Source of the DNA: Vibrio mexicanus
GTDB lineage: Bacteria; Pseudomonadota; Gammaproteobacteria; Enterobacterales; Vibrionaceae
DNA length: 64,000 nt
Direction: 5' to 3'
Assembly (NCBI RefSeq): GCF_001012815.1
Contig: NZ_JYJP01000021.1
Span: 24,204-88,203, forward strand
Positions 10,759-20,881 of this stretch are shown piece after piece. A program made the translations under genes and the position numbers. Each line of letters opens with the position of its first letter. Positions within the stretch are counted from its first letter, which is position 1. Under the pieces are notes generated by a model. The model was given only the letters and a program-made list of their open reading frames with translations. It was not told the origin of the DNA and did no database searches.

Positions 10759-11670
10759 TCAATTTGCTGCAGCCTGCCCCATCGCCCATTCATTGAACAC
10801 TTGGAACTTAGTGCGTGTCTCCATGCCCTTTGGACAAACAAGATCGTAACCCTTTCCTGAACTGATGGACGGAAATGGCGCAACCAAGCTACCGCTATCG
10901 ATCATGGGTTTTACGAACTCTAATCGACCAAGCGCAACACCCATAGAGTGTATCGCCGCTTCCACTGCTAATAAGTTGTCGCTGTAGAGGTCACTGCGTT
11001 GTTCGCAGTCTGCCTTCATACCGACTTGATCCAGCCAGAAATGCCACGCCGACGTATCGCCACTATGAATAAAGTTCGCCTGAGCTAAGCTTTCGGGGTT
11101 GTTATCCAATTCCAACAACTTGGCGTAGTCTGGCGAGCAAACTGGTGTACGCGTCCCTTCAAACAAACGTTGACTGAAATGATTAGGGTATTGACCTGAA
11201 CTATAGAAAATCGCGACGTCGTAAGGGTCGAACTGAAAGTCATTTTGATTCTGCTTTGTTTGCAGTTTGACGGCTAAATTAGGGTACTGGGCTCGAAAAC
11301 TGGCAAGCCTAGGCATCAGCCATGCAGATGCAAAATACGGTGACGTCGCAATGTAGAGCTCACCACTGAGTTCACCGGTTTGAATATCCACAAGCTCTGA
11401 AAAGATAGAGTCGAAGGAACTGTTGAGCATCACCAACACGCGCTTACCTTCTGCAGTTAATTCAAGCTTGCGTGTTTTACGAATGAACAGATTGAAACGT
11501 AACAACCCTTCCAACTTTTTGATTCGATGGCTCACGCCACCTTGGGTTAAGAACAATTCGTCCGCCGCCAAGGTAAAACTCAGATGCTTCGCGGCCACGC
11601 TAAAGGTGTGCAAAAGAGAGAGCAGCTGCTGTTTATTGGACAGTAACGGCTTGTGAGAATGTAGAACCAT
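10759..11670 (-). CDS. LysR-family regulator, DsdC/GcvA-like
   Basis: A 303-residue LysR regulator. The N-terminal winged HTH (about 18-80) reads TFSVAAKHLSFTLAADELFLTQGGVSHRIKK in overlapping parts, closest in my recollection to DsdC/GcvA-type members. An effector-binding domain follows (about 105-300). It is divergent from chbF with 104 bp between the starts, which suggests that it controls the chbF-chbG pair. No dsdA or dsdX genes are nearby, so the name dsdC is not used. ATG 11670 has GGGGTTAATGC ahead of it. No defects were seen. Confidence 0.88.
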   Translation of the reverse strand: MVLHSHKPLLSNKQQLLSLLHTFSVAAKHLSFTLAADELFLTQGGVSHRIKKLEGLLRFNLFIRKTRKLELTAEGKRVLVMLNSSFDSIFSELVDIQTGELSGELYIATSPYFASAWLMPRLASFRAQYPNLAVKLQTKQNQNDFQFDPYDVAIFYSSGQYPNHFSQRLFEGTRTPVCSPDYAKLLELDNNPESLAQANFIHSGDTSAWHFWLDQVGMKADCEQRSDLYSDNLLAVEAAIHSMGVALGRLEFVKPMIDSGSLVAPFPSISSGKGYDLVCPKGMETRTKFQVFNEWAMGQAAAN

Positions 11671-11774
11671 GCATTAACCCCAGTAATTTATAGTGCACTC
11701 TAACTGGTTTGTAGCATACCCATTCTGGAAGTTAAATTAAATCACGTAATCCAATAGCACATAAGGTAACAAAT

Positions 11775-13106
11775 ATGACAAACCAAAAGAATCTTAAAGT
11801 CGTGGTCATCGGCAGTGGTTCAAGCTACACCCCAGAACTCGTCGAAGGCCTAATCAATCGCTACCACGAACTGCCGATCGGCGACCTTTGGTTAGTGGAC
11901 ATCGAAGAAGGGTTGGAAAAAGCCCAAATTATCGCAGACCTAACCAAACGTATGATTAAAAAAGCGGGCTGCAATATTCAGGTTCACCTCACCACAGATC
12001 GACAAACGGCTCTAAGAGATGCCGACTTCGTTTGTTCTCAGTTCCGCGCAGGCCGCATCGAAGCGCGCTTACGCGATGAGCGCATTGCTCTTAAATATCG
12101 CATGATCGGTCAAGAAACTAATGGCTTAGGCGGCTTCTCTAACGCGTGCCGAACCATTCCAATTGCACTTGAGATCGCAAAAGAGATGGAAGAACTGTGT
12201 CCAAACGCTTGGCTGCTCAACTTCACCAATCCATCAGGTATGGTGACAGAAGCCCTCACCAAATATTCAAGCATTAAAACCGTCGGCCTATGTAACGTGC
12301 CCGTGAACATGGAGCGTGGCGCGGCAGAGATGCTTGGCGTTGAGCGCAAAGACATCACGATGCAAATCGCAGGCTTAAACCATTTAGTGTGGGCAAGGAA
12401 AGTACTGCATGATGGTCAAGACAAACTGGCGGATTTAACCGAAGCGCTGCTGACTGGCGAAGACAAAATGACACCGAAAAACATCCCACCGTTTAAATGG
12501 GATGGCGACTTAATTCGTGACTTGGGTATGGTGCCGTGCGCTTACTTACGTTACTACTACCAATCTCGTGATATCTTGAGCAAAGAATTTGCGGCTTCAG
12601 AGAGCAAAACCAATCGCGCAGATTTGGTGGCAAAAGTGGAAGCGGAACTGCTCGAAATCTATAAAGACCCGACTCTAGATACTAAACCTCAACTATTGGA
12701 AGAGCGTGGCGGTGCGTATTACTCAGAGGCGGCTTGTGAACTCATGAGCAGTATTTACAACAACAAGCGAACCATCATGCACGTAAACACGCGAAACAAC
12801 GGTGCCATCCAAGGGCTACCAAATGACTGTGCAGTGGAAGTGAGCTCTGTCATCACCAGTAGTGAAATCCTTCCGCTTCGAGTAGAGCCATTTGATACCG
12901 ATACGTTGCGCCTCATTCAGTTAATGAAAGAGTTTGAAACTCTCACCGTCGAAGCGGCCATTAATGGTGATATTAATGCAGCAAAACGTGCACTGATTCT
13001 AAACCCAATTGTTGATAGTGGCAGCCATGTTGAAGAGGCCTTGCGCGAAACAATAAGAGAAAACCTAGACTTTATGCCTGCGTTTGCTCACTACGTTGAA
13101 CAGTAA
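11775..13106 (+). CDS. chbF: 6-phospho-beta-glucosidase, GH4 family (ChbF-like)
   Basis: A 443-residue GH4 enzyme that uses NAD+ and a divalent metal to hydrolyse phosphorylated beta-disaccharides, typically diacetylchitobiose-6-phosphate in the chb pathway. Visible motifs are the N-terminal dinucleotide loop VVIGSGSSYTPELVEG (about 9-24), DADFVCSQFRAGR, GQETNGLGGFSNACRTIP, NFTNPSGMVTEAL, the metal-binding segment GLCNVP and AGLNH. The length equals E. coli ChbF. An AAGGT ribosome site precedes ATG 11775. It is probably co-transcribed with chbG 93 bp downstream. No PTS components are in the window, so phosphorylated substrate must be made elsewhere. Confidence 0.92.
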   Translation: MTNQKNLKVVVIGSGSSYTPELVEGLINRYHELPIGDLWLVDIEEGLEKAQIIADLTKRMIKKAGCNIQVHLTTDRQTALRDADFVCSQFRAGRIEARLRDERIALKYRMIGQETNGLGGFSNACRTIPIALEIAKEMEELCPNAWLLNFTNPSGMVTEALTKYSSIKTVGLCNVPVNMERGAAEMLGVERKDITMQIAGLNHLVWARKVLHDGQDKLADLTEALLTGEDKMTPKNIPPFKWDGDLIRDLGMVPCAYLRYYYQSRDILSKEFAASESKTNRADLVAKVEAELLEIYKDPTLDTKPQLLEERGGAYYSEAACELMSSIYNNKRTIMHVNTRNNGAIQGLPNDCAVEVSSVITSSEILPLRVEPFDTDTLRLIQLMKEFETLTVEAAINGDINAAKRALILNPIVDSGSHVEEALRETIRENLDFMPAFAHYVEQ

Positions 13107-13199
13107 GCTAGACAGCAGTCTTAAACAGTAGCCGAGCGAAAGAGTAAGAATGAACAACAACCATCCACAAAGACGCACCAAGACGGAGGGCAACCTGAG

Positions 13200-13964
13200 A
13201 TGAAATTGATCTTAAACGCAGATGACTTCGGCTTAACTGAAGCCGTCAACCTCGGAATTGTAGAATGCTTCAAGGCTGGCGTCGTCAAAGCAACCACATT
13301 AATGATGAACCAGCCGGGAACTCAGCACGCGATTGAACTCTACAAGCAAGGGTTGATTCCTGAAGTTGGGCTGCACTTTACAGTAACAGCGGGTAAGCCC
13401 TTAAGCGATCCAAAAGATGTCCCCAGCCTAGTGGACGAAGATGGCCATTTCTTAAGTAAACAGACGCTATTCAACAAATCGGATGTCTGTGTGAATGAGG
13501 TCGTATTAGAGCTGAAAGCACAATATCAAGCGGCCGTTGATGCAGGGCTTAAAATCAACCACATCGATAGCCACCACTTTGCGGGGGTTTACCGCCCACT
13601 TAAGCTAGGCTTCATCAAAGCGGCGAATGATATTGGGCTACCGGTCAGGCGTGTTGACAATATCATCCACGGTCAAGAGATGTTAAACGTCCCAACGCCC
13701 GATGCTTTTGATATGGGCTTTTTTGATGATGGTGTCAATATCGATCACCTCAAAGCCATGCTATTGGCTTACAAACAAAAAATGCCCAGTGGAACACTTG
13801 AGCTTATGTGCCATCCATCTCTGGCCAATACCGAAGAACTCAAACTGCTCAGTGGCTATGGTGACAAACGCATTGATGAAGTCAAAATTCTGACCTCACC
13901 AGAGCTAAAACAGTGGCTAATCGAGCAAAACATAGAGTGCGTGGGCTTCCAACACTTACACTAA
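13200..13964 (+). CDS. chbG: Chitooligosaccharide deacetylase ChbG (YdjC family)
   Basis: A 254-residue YdjC/ChbG-family carbohydrate deacetylase. In E. coli ChbG removes one acetyl group from phosphorylated chitobiose or chitotriose so that the ChbF-type hydrolase and the regulator can act. The metal and catalytic pieces are seen: NADDFGL (6-12), GLHFTVTAGKPL (about 57-68), HIDSHHF (about 121-127) and LMCHPS (about 200). A strong GGAGGG site precedes ATG 13200. Its position behind chbF supports a shared chitooligosaccharide function. No defects were seen. Confidence 0.92.
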   Translation: MKLILNADDFGLTEAVNLGIVECFKAGVVKATTLMMNQPGTQHAIELYKQGLIPEVGLHFTVTAGKPLSDPKDVPSLVDEDGHFLSKQTLFNKSDVCVNEVVLELKAQYQAAVDAGLKINHIDSHHFAGVYRPLKLGFIKAANDIGLPVRRVDNIIHGQEMLNVPTPDAFDMGFFDDGVNIDHLKAMLLAYKQKMPSGTLELMCHPSLANTEELKLLSGYGDKRIDEVKILTSPELKQWLIEQNIECVGFQHLH

Positions 13965-13974
13965 TACAATCAAA

Positions 13975-14025
13975 GAGAATGAGTCACAATCGTTAATAGT
14001 TAATGGTTAGAGATGGCTCATTCTC
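13975..14025 (+). other. Inverted repeat in the 400-bp gap between chbG and the alkylsulfatase gene
   Basis: Arms GAGAATGAG (13975-13983) and CTCATTCTC (14017-14025) flank a 33-nt loop and are followed by pyrimidine-rich DNA with a T-run near 14041. It may act as a weak terminator for chbFG. The rest of 13965-14369 is AT-rich, presumably promoter DNA, with no further structure that I can support. Confidence 0.4.
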
Positions 14026-14369
14026 CCCTTCTCTTATCGTTTTTCACGTTGTGTTGTTGTGACATTTTCTTCGGGAAACTCTAAATTTTTTTAACCAACC
14101 TCTTGATTAAACCCCATTAAAGTTATGATTTATAATATTAAATACCCACAGTTATTATTATCTTAATTTCATTTCATTAGATTCTATATCTCAATTTACC
14201 GACACTATCAGCCAACACATAGAGTAGCTGAATAACGAGATGATTCTTATAGCTTCTCTGCGCTACCCGTTCTGTGAGGAAATTGGGGAAACGTGCTCAA
14301 TGGATCGACCGAGTTCTCCCATTAATGAATTTCAGAGCTGATTCTGTCGATGATTTATTGAGGTATCTA

Positions 14370-16430
14370 ATGAACAAATCCCTAGTCGCCATCCTTACCG
14401 CTTCATTGAGTGCGCCAACACTCGCGGTTCAGCACGACCATGAGCACATCAACTCCAATGAACTCCTAAGAGGCAATGGCAAAAAGGCGTCACAACATAC
14501 CAAAGACGCCAACCACACGTTTGCCAAAACACTCAACTTTGACAATCAAGACGTGTTCACTAATAACGATCGCGGGCTGATAAAAGAGCTTGATGCGTCA
14601 TCTCTAGGCCATTTACGTAACCGCTTTATGTACCTCCACTCAGGCCAGCAAGCTCACAATAGCGCACCAGATACCGTCAACCCATCACTATGGCGTCAAG
14701 CTCAAGCCAACTTTGCAGCCAATGGCTTGTATGAAGTGAAAGAGGGGATCTATCAGGTACGTGGTATGGACCTCGCCTCTACAACATTTATTCGCTCAGA
14801 CAATGGTTGGATCGTCTACGACGTCATGTTGCATGACAAAGCCATGGACAATGCCATGAGTTTCTTCTTTGAGCACGTACCGGAAGGCGGCGATCTACCT
14901 GTTGTTGCGATGCTCTACTCTCACTCTCACATCGATCACTTTGGAGGATCTAGAGCCGTACTCGATCGCTTCCCTGAAGTGAAAGTTTATGCGCCACATG
15001 GTTTCATGAAAGAAGCCATTGACGAAAACGTGCTTGCAGGGAACGCAATGTCTCGCCGTGGCAACATCCAATATGGTGCAACACTTGGTCAAGCATCGGC
15101 CACCGGTGTAGTCGATGCAGCATTAGCAAACGGACTATCTACAGGCCCTGATCATATGATCACGCTTGTACCGCCTCACGAAACTTTTCCTGCTGGCGAC
15201 GACGAGAAATTCCACGAGCGCACCATTGATGGTGTGAAGTTTGTTTTCATGGATACGGCTGGCACAGAGGCGCCGAGCGGTAACGTTGCTTATTTACCTG
15301 AACATCAAACGCTTTGGACAGGTGAGATGGTGTATCAAGGTATGCACAATGTTTACACGTTACGCGGTGCGAAAGTTCGCGATGCCCTAAAATGGTCCAA
15401 AGATCTTAATAAAATGATCAATGCTTGGGGCGGTGAAGTTGAATACTTGATGGGTTCCCACTCTGCACCGATTTGGGATAACGAAAACATCGTTGCTTAC
15501 CTAGAAGCTCAGCGCGATAACTACGGCTTCGTGCACAATCAAACCCTGCGTTTGGCAAACAGCGGCATGGTGCTACAAGATATTGGGGCGAAGATCACCG
15601 ATGAACTCCCAACCTCGCTGCAACAGCTTTGGCACACTAATGGTTATCATGGAACGTACTCTCACAATGCTCGTGCGGTGTACAACATGTACCTTGGTTA
15701 CTTTGACATGAATCCTGCTAACCTAAACCGATTACCTGTGAATGAAGAAGCAGAGTTGTTCACTCAAGCTTACGGCGGGTGTGAAGCGGGTTATGAAACA
15801 GCTAAGTCGCACTTTGATGACGGTAACTACCGCTTCGCAGGCGTCATGCTTGATCACATTGTTCGTGCTTGTAGTGATTACTCTGAGGCTCGTCAGCTAC
15901 TTGGCGACAACTGGGAGCAGCAAGGTTATCAAGCAGAGGGAGCTGGCTGGCGTAATACATTCCTAACAGGTGCACAGGAAGTACGAATCGGTACGGTGAC
16001 TCAAGGTTCAGCTAAGGCAAACTCGGTGGACATCATCGCGAACATGACCATGGGACAAATCTTGGATTACACCGCCGTTCGAGTTGTCGCGAGCGAAGCT
16101 GATGGCCAAGACTTCTCAATCAATTTGCATCTGCCAGATATTGGTGAGAAATACCGCATCGATATGAAGCACGGCAACCTAAACAACCTATTGGTTGACG
16201 ATTTCAGAGAGGCAGACACCACTATCACCATGAACCGCAAAGACATCACGCAAATCATGTTGGGAGAAGCCACATTAGAATCACTCTTTGCTGATCGCAA
16301 GGCGACGCTCAAAGGGGATAGCAAACCGCTGCAAATTCTAAAATCCGTCACAGTTGACTTCGATTCCTACTTCGAAGTTATGCCTAGACCGGCAGAAGGA
16401 CAGGAAGTAGACGCTCACATCTACCGCTAA
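14370..16430 (+). CDS. Secreted linear alkylsulfatase (SdsA1/YjcS-type metallo-beta-lactamase)
   Basis: A 686-residue protein with a signal peptide (MNKSLVAILTASLSAPTLA) followed by a metallo-beta-lactamase domain carrying Zn motif H185-S-H187-I-D189-H190. The C-terminal SCP2-like domain (about 560-686) is typical of class III alkylsulfatases that hydrolyse SDS-like primary alkyl sulfates. The frame is open 32 codons further upstream, but ATG 14370 has GAGG 8 nt before it and begins the signal peptide. Other motifs are the second metal-ligand region FMDTAGTEAPSGN and LMGSHSAPIW. It appears to be a single-gene unit closed by a strong terminator. Known homologues are about 650-680 residues, so the length is normal. 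Confidence 0.9.
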   Translation: MNKSLVAILTASLSAPTLAVQHDHEHINSNELLRGNGKKASQHTKDANHTFAKTLNFDNQDVFTNNDRGLIKELDASSLGHLRNRFMYLHSGQQAHNSAPDTVNPSLWRQAQANFAANGLYEVKEGIYQVRGMDLASTTFIRSDNGWIVYDVMLHDKAMDNAMSFFFEHVPEGGDLPVVAMLYSHSHIDHFGGSRAVLDRFPEVKVYAPHGFMKEAIDENVLAGNAMSRRGNIQYGATLGQASATGVVDAALANGLSTGPDHMITLVPPHETFPAGDDEKFHERTIDGVKFVFMDTAGTEAPSGNVAYLPEHQTLWTGEMVYQGMHNVYTLRGAKVRDALKWSKDLNKMINAWGGEVEYLMGSHSAPIWDNENIVAYLEAQRDNYGFVHNQTLRLANSGMVLQDIGAKITDELPTSLQQLWHTNGYHGTYSHNARAVYNMYLGYFDMNPANLNRLPVNEEAELFTQAYGGCEAGYETAKSHFDDGNYRFAGVMLDHIVRACSDYSEARQLLGDNWEQQGYQAEGAGWRNTFLTGAQEVRIGTVTQGSAKANSVDIIANMTMGQILDYTAVRVVASEADGQDFSINLHLPDIGEKYRIDMKHGNLNNLLVDDFREADTTITMNRKDITQIMLGEATLESLFADRKATLKGDSKPLQILKSVTVDFDSYFEVMPRPAEGQEVDAHIYR

Positions 16431-16464
16431 GTTGCGAGCACAATGGGAACCTGAATCCCAACCG

Positions 16465-16489
16465 AGGCGCATTTCGATGCGCCTTTTTT
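16465..16489 (+). terminator. Terminator after the alkylsulfatase gene
   Basis: Stem AGGCGCAT / ATGCGCCT with a TTCG tetraloop and a run of T. Confidence 0.92.
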
Positions 16490-16577
16490 CGTGTTCACAT
16501 TTTAGAATTTGAAACTCTACCCCATTCAAAATTGAGCTATCATAGGCACGTTTATCACCTCGAAAGTATTGCTCCTT

Positions 16578-17719
16578 ATGCAGATCAACTCCTTCATCGC
16601 TCGCCAAATCGTAGAAAGAGCCAGTAAGATCATTCAGTTTCCCGTTAACGTTATGGATGAAACCGGTCAGATCATCGGTTCGAGTGATCCTTCTCGCTGC
16701 ATAAAACCCATGAAGGTGCGCTGCTCGCCATTAACGATAATCGTACTGTTGAGATTAATGATGCTGTCGCCAATACCCTGAATGGTGTAAAAGAAGGCAT
16801 CAATCTCCCTATCCTGTATCAAGAGAGTGTTATCGGTGTAGTCGGTGTGTCTGGCAAGCCAGAGAACGTTCGTCAATACGGTGAGCTGGTCAAAATGACA
16901 GCGGAGTTGATTGTTGAACAGGCCGCGTTAATGGCACAGGTGCAATGGAACAAGCGACACCGTGAAGAGCTGCTACTTCAGCTCATCAAAGGATCGGATC
17001 TCAACGAAAACCAGCTTCTCTCGATTGCAGAACGATTGGATCTGGATCTAGCCCAACCTCGCGTCGCGGCAGCAGTGCAAGTGGTACCTAAACAAGGGCA
17101 GCCACTTACCTTAGAGCACCTACAAAAACTGGTTCACCTGCTCGAATACCCGGAACGGGACAATATTGTGGGCATAGTGTCGGTGTCGATGAATGAAATT
17201 GTGGTGTTAAAACCTGTCACCATAATCGACGGAGAATGGGACAAAAAAGAAGAACAAAAACGCGTTAAGAAGCTGCTGTCACGCATCAAGCAAGTAGGTG
17301 AATTTTCAGTAAAAATTGCCTTGGGTGACTATTTTCCTCACTTATCCGGAATTGCTCGTTCCTACGAAACAGCCAAAGCCACACTCGATGCCAACTCAGA
17401 CACAAAACCGTCAATATTATTCTACCAAGAGCATAAGTTATCGATTCTGATCAGTGTGTTAAAGAAAGACCAGTGGCGACATGATCAAATGCTCCAACCG
17501 CTTAATCGACTCCTAGAACAAGACACAAAAGGCGTGCTGATTAAGACGCTACGTGTCTTTTTTGAGCACAATTGCGACCTTGCTCACGCTTGTGAATCCT
17601 TACATATCCACCGAAATACCCTGCGCTATCGCCTCGATAAGATTGAAGAAATAACATCATTAAATATCAACAACTTAGATGAGAAGTTTCAGCTGTACTT
17701 GGCGTTAAAACTTATATAG
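16578..17719 (+). pseudogene. cdaR: cdaR-like sugar-diacid regulator; one-base frameshift
   Basis: A CdaR-family transcription regulator: N-terminal diacid-recognition domain, central GGDEF-like region and C-terminal PucR-type HTH (ACESLHIHRNTLRYRLDKIEEI). The N-terminal MQINSFIARQIVERASKIIQ and the later GVSGKPENVRQYGELVKMTAE align with E. coli CdaR from memory. The frame breaks near 16697. Adding one C (CGC-CTG-CAT) restores R-L-H-K-T-H-E-G-A-L-L, exactly the family sequence, so the loss looks technical. About 380 residues when repaired. It heads the gntP and glycerate kinase genes and likely activates them in response to glycerate or a sugar diacid. Confidence 0.85.
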
Positions 17720-17856
17720 ACTGCATCAATAATTTGTGCAAGATTACAAATTTTAGGTAGTTCCATCATGATACATTTGGTTATTTGCATAAAGAAATCT
17801 CAAACACATCCTTTTATTCTGCTCGCAAATCACAATAACTAGCGGAAACAATAACC

Positions 17857-19119
17857 ATGATAGAAGTCTCTACCTCGAGCCTTAACAGCCCTTGTTGTGG
17901 CCATTGGCCTAATCCTTAAAAAAGTCCCGCCAGCATACGGCATGATCATTGGTGCACTACTTGGTGGTGTGGTTGGCGGCGTATCGTTAACCGATACGGT
18001 GGCACTGATGATTGGCGGTGCGCAAGGCATCACCACTGCTGTACTGCGAATCCTAGCTGCCGGTGTTCTGGCTGGTGTGCTGATTGAATCTGGCGCCGCC
18101 ACCTCAATCGCTGAAACCATCGTCAAAAAAGTCGGCGAAACCCGCGCACTACTTGCGCTAGCGGTTGCAACCATGATTCTTACCGCAGTAGCGTATTCGT
18201 CGACGTAGCCGTTATTACGGTTGCACCGATTGCCCTAGCGATTGCACGCCGTGCAGACCTATCGAAAACAGCGATTTTGCTAGCCATGGTTGGTGGTGGT
18301 AAAGCCGGTAACGTGATGTCACCAAACCCGAACGCAATTGCGGCAGCAGACGCTTTCGATGTGCCGTTAACCTCTGTAATGGCAGCTGGTGTCATTCCAG
18401 GTATCTGCGGCATGTTCTTCGCTTACTTCATCGCGAAAAAGCTCGTGAACAAAGGCACTAAAGTTCATGAAAGTGAAGTGGTTGAAGTTGACCACTCTAA
18501 GCTGCCAAGTTTTGGTGCAGCGATTGTCGCACCACTGGTCGCAATTGCCCTATTGTCACTTCGCCCAATTGCAGACATCAATGTTGATCCACTGATCGCA
18601 CTTCCGCTAGGCGGCCTATTAGGTGCGGTTGTCATGGGTCGATTTAAAGACACGAACCACTTCGCTATTTCTGGCCTTAACCGCATGGCACCCGTTGCCG
18701 TAATGCTTCTGGGTACAGGTACGCTAGCGGGCATCATCGCCAACTCAGCACTGCGTGATGGCCTGATTGATGTTCTCGCTGCTTCAGGCATGCCTTCGTT
18801 CATTCTTGCACCAATCTCAGGCGCGATGATGGCACTGGCAACCGCTTCAACTACGGCTGGTACAGCAGTCGCAGCAAGTGTATTTAGCGGCACAATCTTA
18901 GAGCTAGGTGTTCCTGCACTGGCTGGCGCAGCAATGATTCACTCAGGTGCAACGGTTCTAGACCACATGCCACACGGCAGCTTCTTCCACGCAACAGGTG
19001 GTGCAGTGCACATGGATATCCGTGAGCGTCTGAAACTGATTCCCTACGAGTCAGCGGTTGGCCTGATGATCGCATTTGTCTCTGTGATGATATTCGGTGT
19101 ATTTGGTCTTTTCGTTTAA
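17857..19119 (+). pseudogene. GntP-family permease (probable glycerate/gluconate transporter); frameshifted
   Basis: An inner-membrane GntP-family carrier of about 420 residues when repaired. Glycine- and alanine-rich transmembrane segments are continuous, with MVGGGKAGNVMSPNPNA and HSGATVLDHMPHGSFFH typical of the family. Two regions are broken. At 17872-17878, adding one C and one G would link the start MIEVST to the -GALTALVVAIGLIL frame. At 18191, one G restores TAVGVFVDVAVITV. All are losses in short G or C runs. Its position between cdaR and glycerate kinase suggests glycerate as substrate, as an inference. Confidence 0.82.
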
Positions 19120-19277
19120 GCACCAATACCCTATACACGATTCACCACCCGCTTTAATAAACACAATGTCGTAGGTGGCTAGCCTTTTAAAAGAGTAGCC
19201 GCCATATTGAAAAAATTAGTGTGCACTCGTTAAATAGCCCCCTCTATTGAACGCAGAGCAACGGAAGGTACAACGTT

Positions 19278-20410
19278 ATGAAAATAGTAATTGCTCCAGA
19301 CTCATACAAAGAAAGCTTGACCGCAATGGAAGTGGCGACAGCGATTGAAAATGGCTTCAAGGAAGTTATGCCGAACGCAGAATATGTAAAGCTACCCATG
19401 GCAGATGGCGGAGAAGGTACCGTTCAATCTCTCGTTGATGCAACCGGTGGTGACATCGTAAACGTCAGTGTCACTGGCCCATTAGGTGAGCCCGTGGAAG
19501 GCTTTTATGGCTTGATGGGTGATGGCTCAACAGCGGTCATTGAAATGGCCGCCGCGTCGGGTATTCATTTGGTCACGCAAGAACAGCGTAACCCGCTCAT
19601 CACCACTACCTTTGGTACAGGGGAGCTGATCAAAGCCGCGCTCGACAAAGGTGTAAAACACATTATTGTCGGTATTGGTGGTAGCGCAACCAATGATGGC
19701 GGCATCGGCATGGCGCAAGCGTTAGGCGCTAAACTGCTAGATGCCAATGGCTCTGAGCTGGGCTTTGGCGGCGGCGCACTGGCAGAGCTTGCGCGCATCG
19801 ACCTTTCTGGCATTGATCCAAGATTAAGTGATATTGCTTTGGAAGTGGCGTGTGACGTAGACAACCCACTGTGTGGTCCTAAAGGGGCATCCGCTGTTTT
19901 TGGCCCACAAAAAGGAGCAACGCCAGAGATGGTATCCACTTTAGACGCTAACCTCGCCCACTATGCTCAGGTCATTGAACAAACGACAGGTAAGGCAGTG
20001 AAAGACGTAGCTGGCGCTGGCGCAGCAGGTGGCTTAGGTGCAGCGCTTATTGGGCTTCTCAATGCAAACCTTCGCCAGGCATTAGCATTGTGATGGATGC
20101 GGTAAATCTTGCAGACATTATGAAAGACGCAGACCTTGTCGTTACAGGTGAAGGCAGAATCGATAGCCAAACCATCCATGGCAAGACCCCTATTGGCGTA
20201 GCACGCACTGCAAAACAGTTTGACTTACCAGTGATTGCGATAGCTGGCTCAACCGCAGCAGACTGCGCCGTAGTGTACGATCACGGCATTGATGCAGCCT
20301 ACAGTGTTGTGTTAGGCGCAACAGATTTACCAACGGCGCTAAAAGAGGCCGCATTTAATGTTCAAATGACCTCTCGCAACGTTGCAAAAGCCCTCTCAAT
20401 TACTCTGTAA
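19278..20410 (+). pseudogene. Glycerate kinase (GlxK/GarK family); one-base frameshift
   Basis: A glycerate kinase, type 1, of about 377 residues when repaired. It phosphorylates D-glycerate to 2-phosphoglycerate with ATP. The N-terminus [20 protein letters not shown], the glycine-rich [31 protein letters not shown] and [12 protein letters not shown] and the later TGEGRIDSQTIHGKTPIGVA are all classic family signatures. The frame breaks near 20074. Restoring one C gives [23 protein letters not shown] ribosome site precedes ATG 19278. As last gene of the cdaR-gntP-kinase set it feeds imported glycerate into glycolysis. Confidence 0.88.
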
Positions 20411-20441
20411 ACGTTCGCTCCACGACGTGACATAATCAAAA

Positions 20442-20468
20442 CGCCTTACCATTGTAAGGCGCTTTTTT
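20442..20468 (+). terminator. Terminator after glycerate kinase
   Basis: Stem CGCCTTAC / GTAAGGCG with a CATT loop followed by six T. The rest of 20469-20783 is AT-rich with no gene seen; it presumably carries the promoter for the next unit. Confidence 0.92.
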
Positions 20469-20783
20469 CTTACAAGCTCTACGGCCTATTCTTCTCTCAA
20501 CCCCTCCCAATGAATGGGCCTTCATCTTTTATATCAAGTTCAATATATCACGCAGCTATCCACTCAATATAAAACTGCCGACAACCACAAAGACCCCAGA
20601 TAACCAATTGAAATTAAAGATTAAAAACCTATGGTTATCAGCCTATTGAAATGCTTTCATTAGACTAAATTACCCAGTAATTAGACAATGATTTCGAAAA
20701 GAGAGAGAACAAAAGAGATATATCACTAACAAAAAATTTGCCAACTTACCCTTCTGGTTAACCTCAGAAACAAGGAGACATGA

Positions 20784-20867
20784 ATGATGAATATTTCAAA
20801 TATTTTAGCCTTTGTTTACTTAGTTTTGATTTTCGTAGCTGGATTAGCCGTTGGCGGATTCTTTTAA
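20784..20867 (+). CDS. Small hydrophobic membrane protein (27 aa) ahead of dedA
   Basis: ATGATGAATATT at 20784 opens a 27-codon frame ending TAA at 20865-20867. The product begins MMNISNILAF and has one continuous hydrophobic stretch ending LAVGGFF, so it is a probable single-span membrane peptide. A strong AAGGAG (20772-20777) lies 6 nt before this ATG but only 2 nt before the out-of-frame ATG at 20780 that would otherwise extend dedA. The stop codon touches the dedA ribosome site (TAAAGGAGA), suggesting translational coupling. The function is unknown. Confidence 0.65.
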   Translation: MMNISNILAFVYLVLIFVAGLAVGGFF

Positions 20868-20881
20868 AGGAGAAACGCGTT

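Noticed and set aside
17839..18174. 111-residue minus-strand ORF over gntP
   Set aside because: Antisense shadow of the gntP coding frame.
18465..18893. 142-residue minus-strand ORF over gntP
   Set aside because: Antisense shadow; alanine/proline-rich composition is caused by the sense codon pattern.
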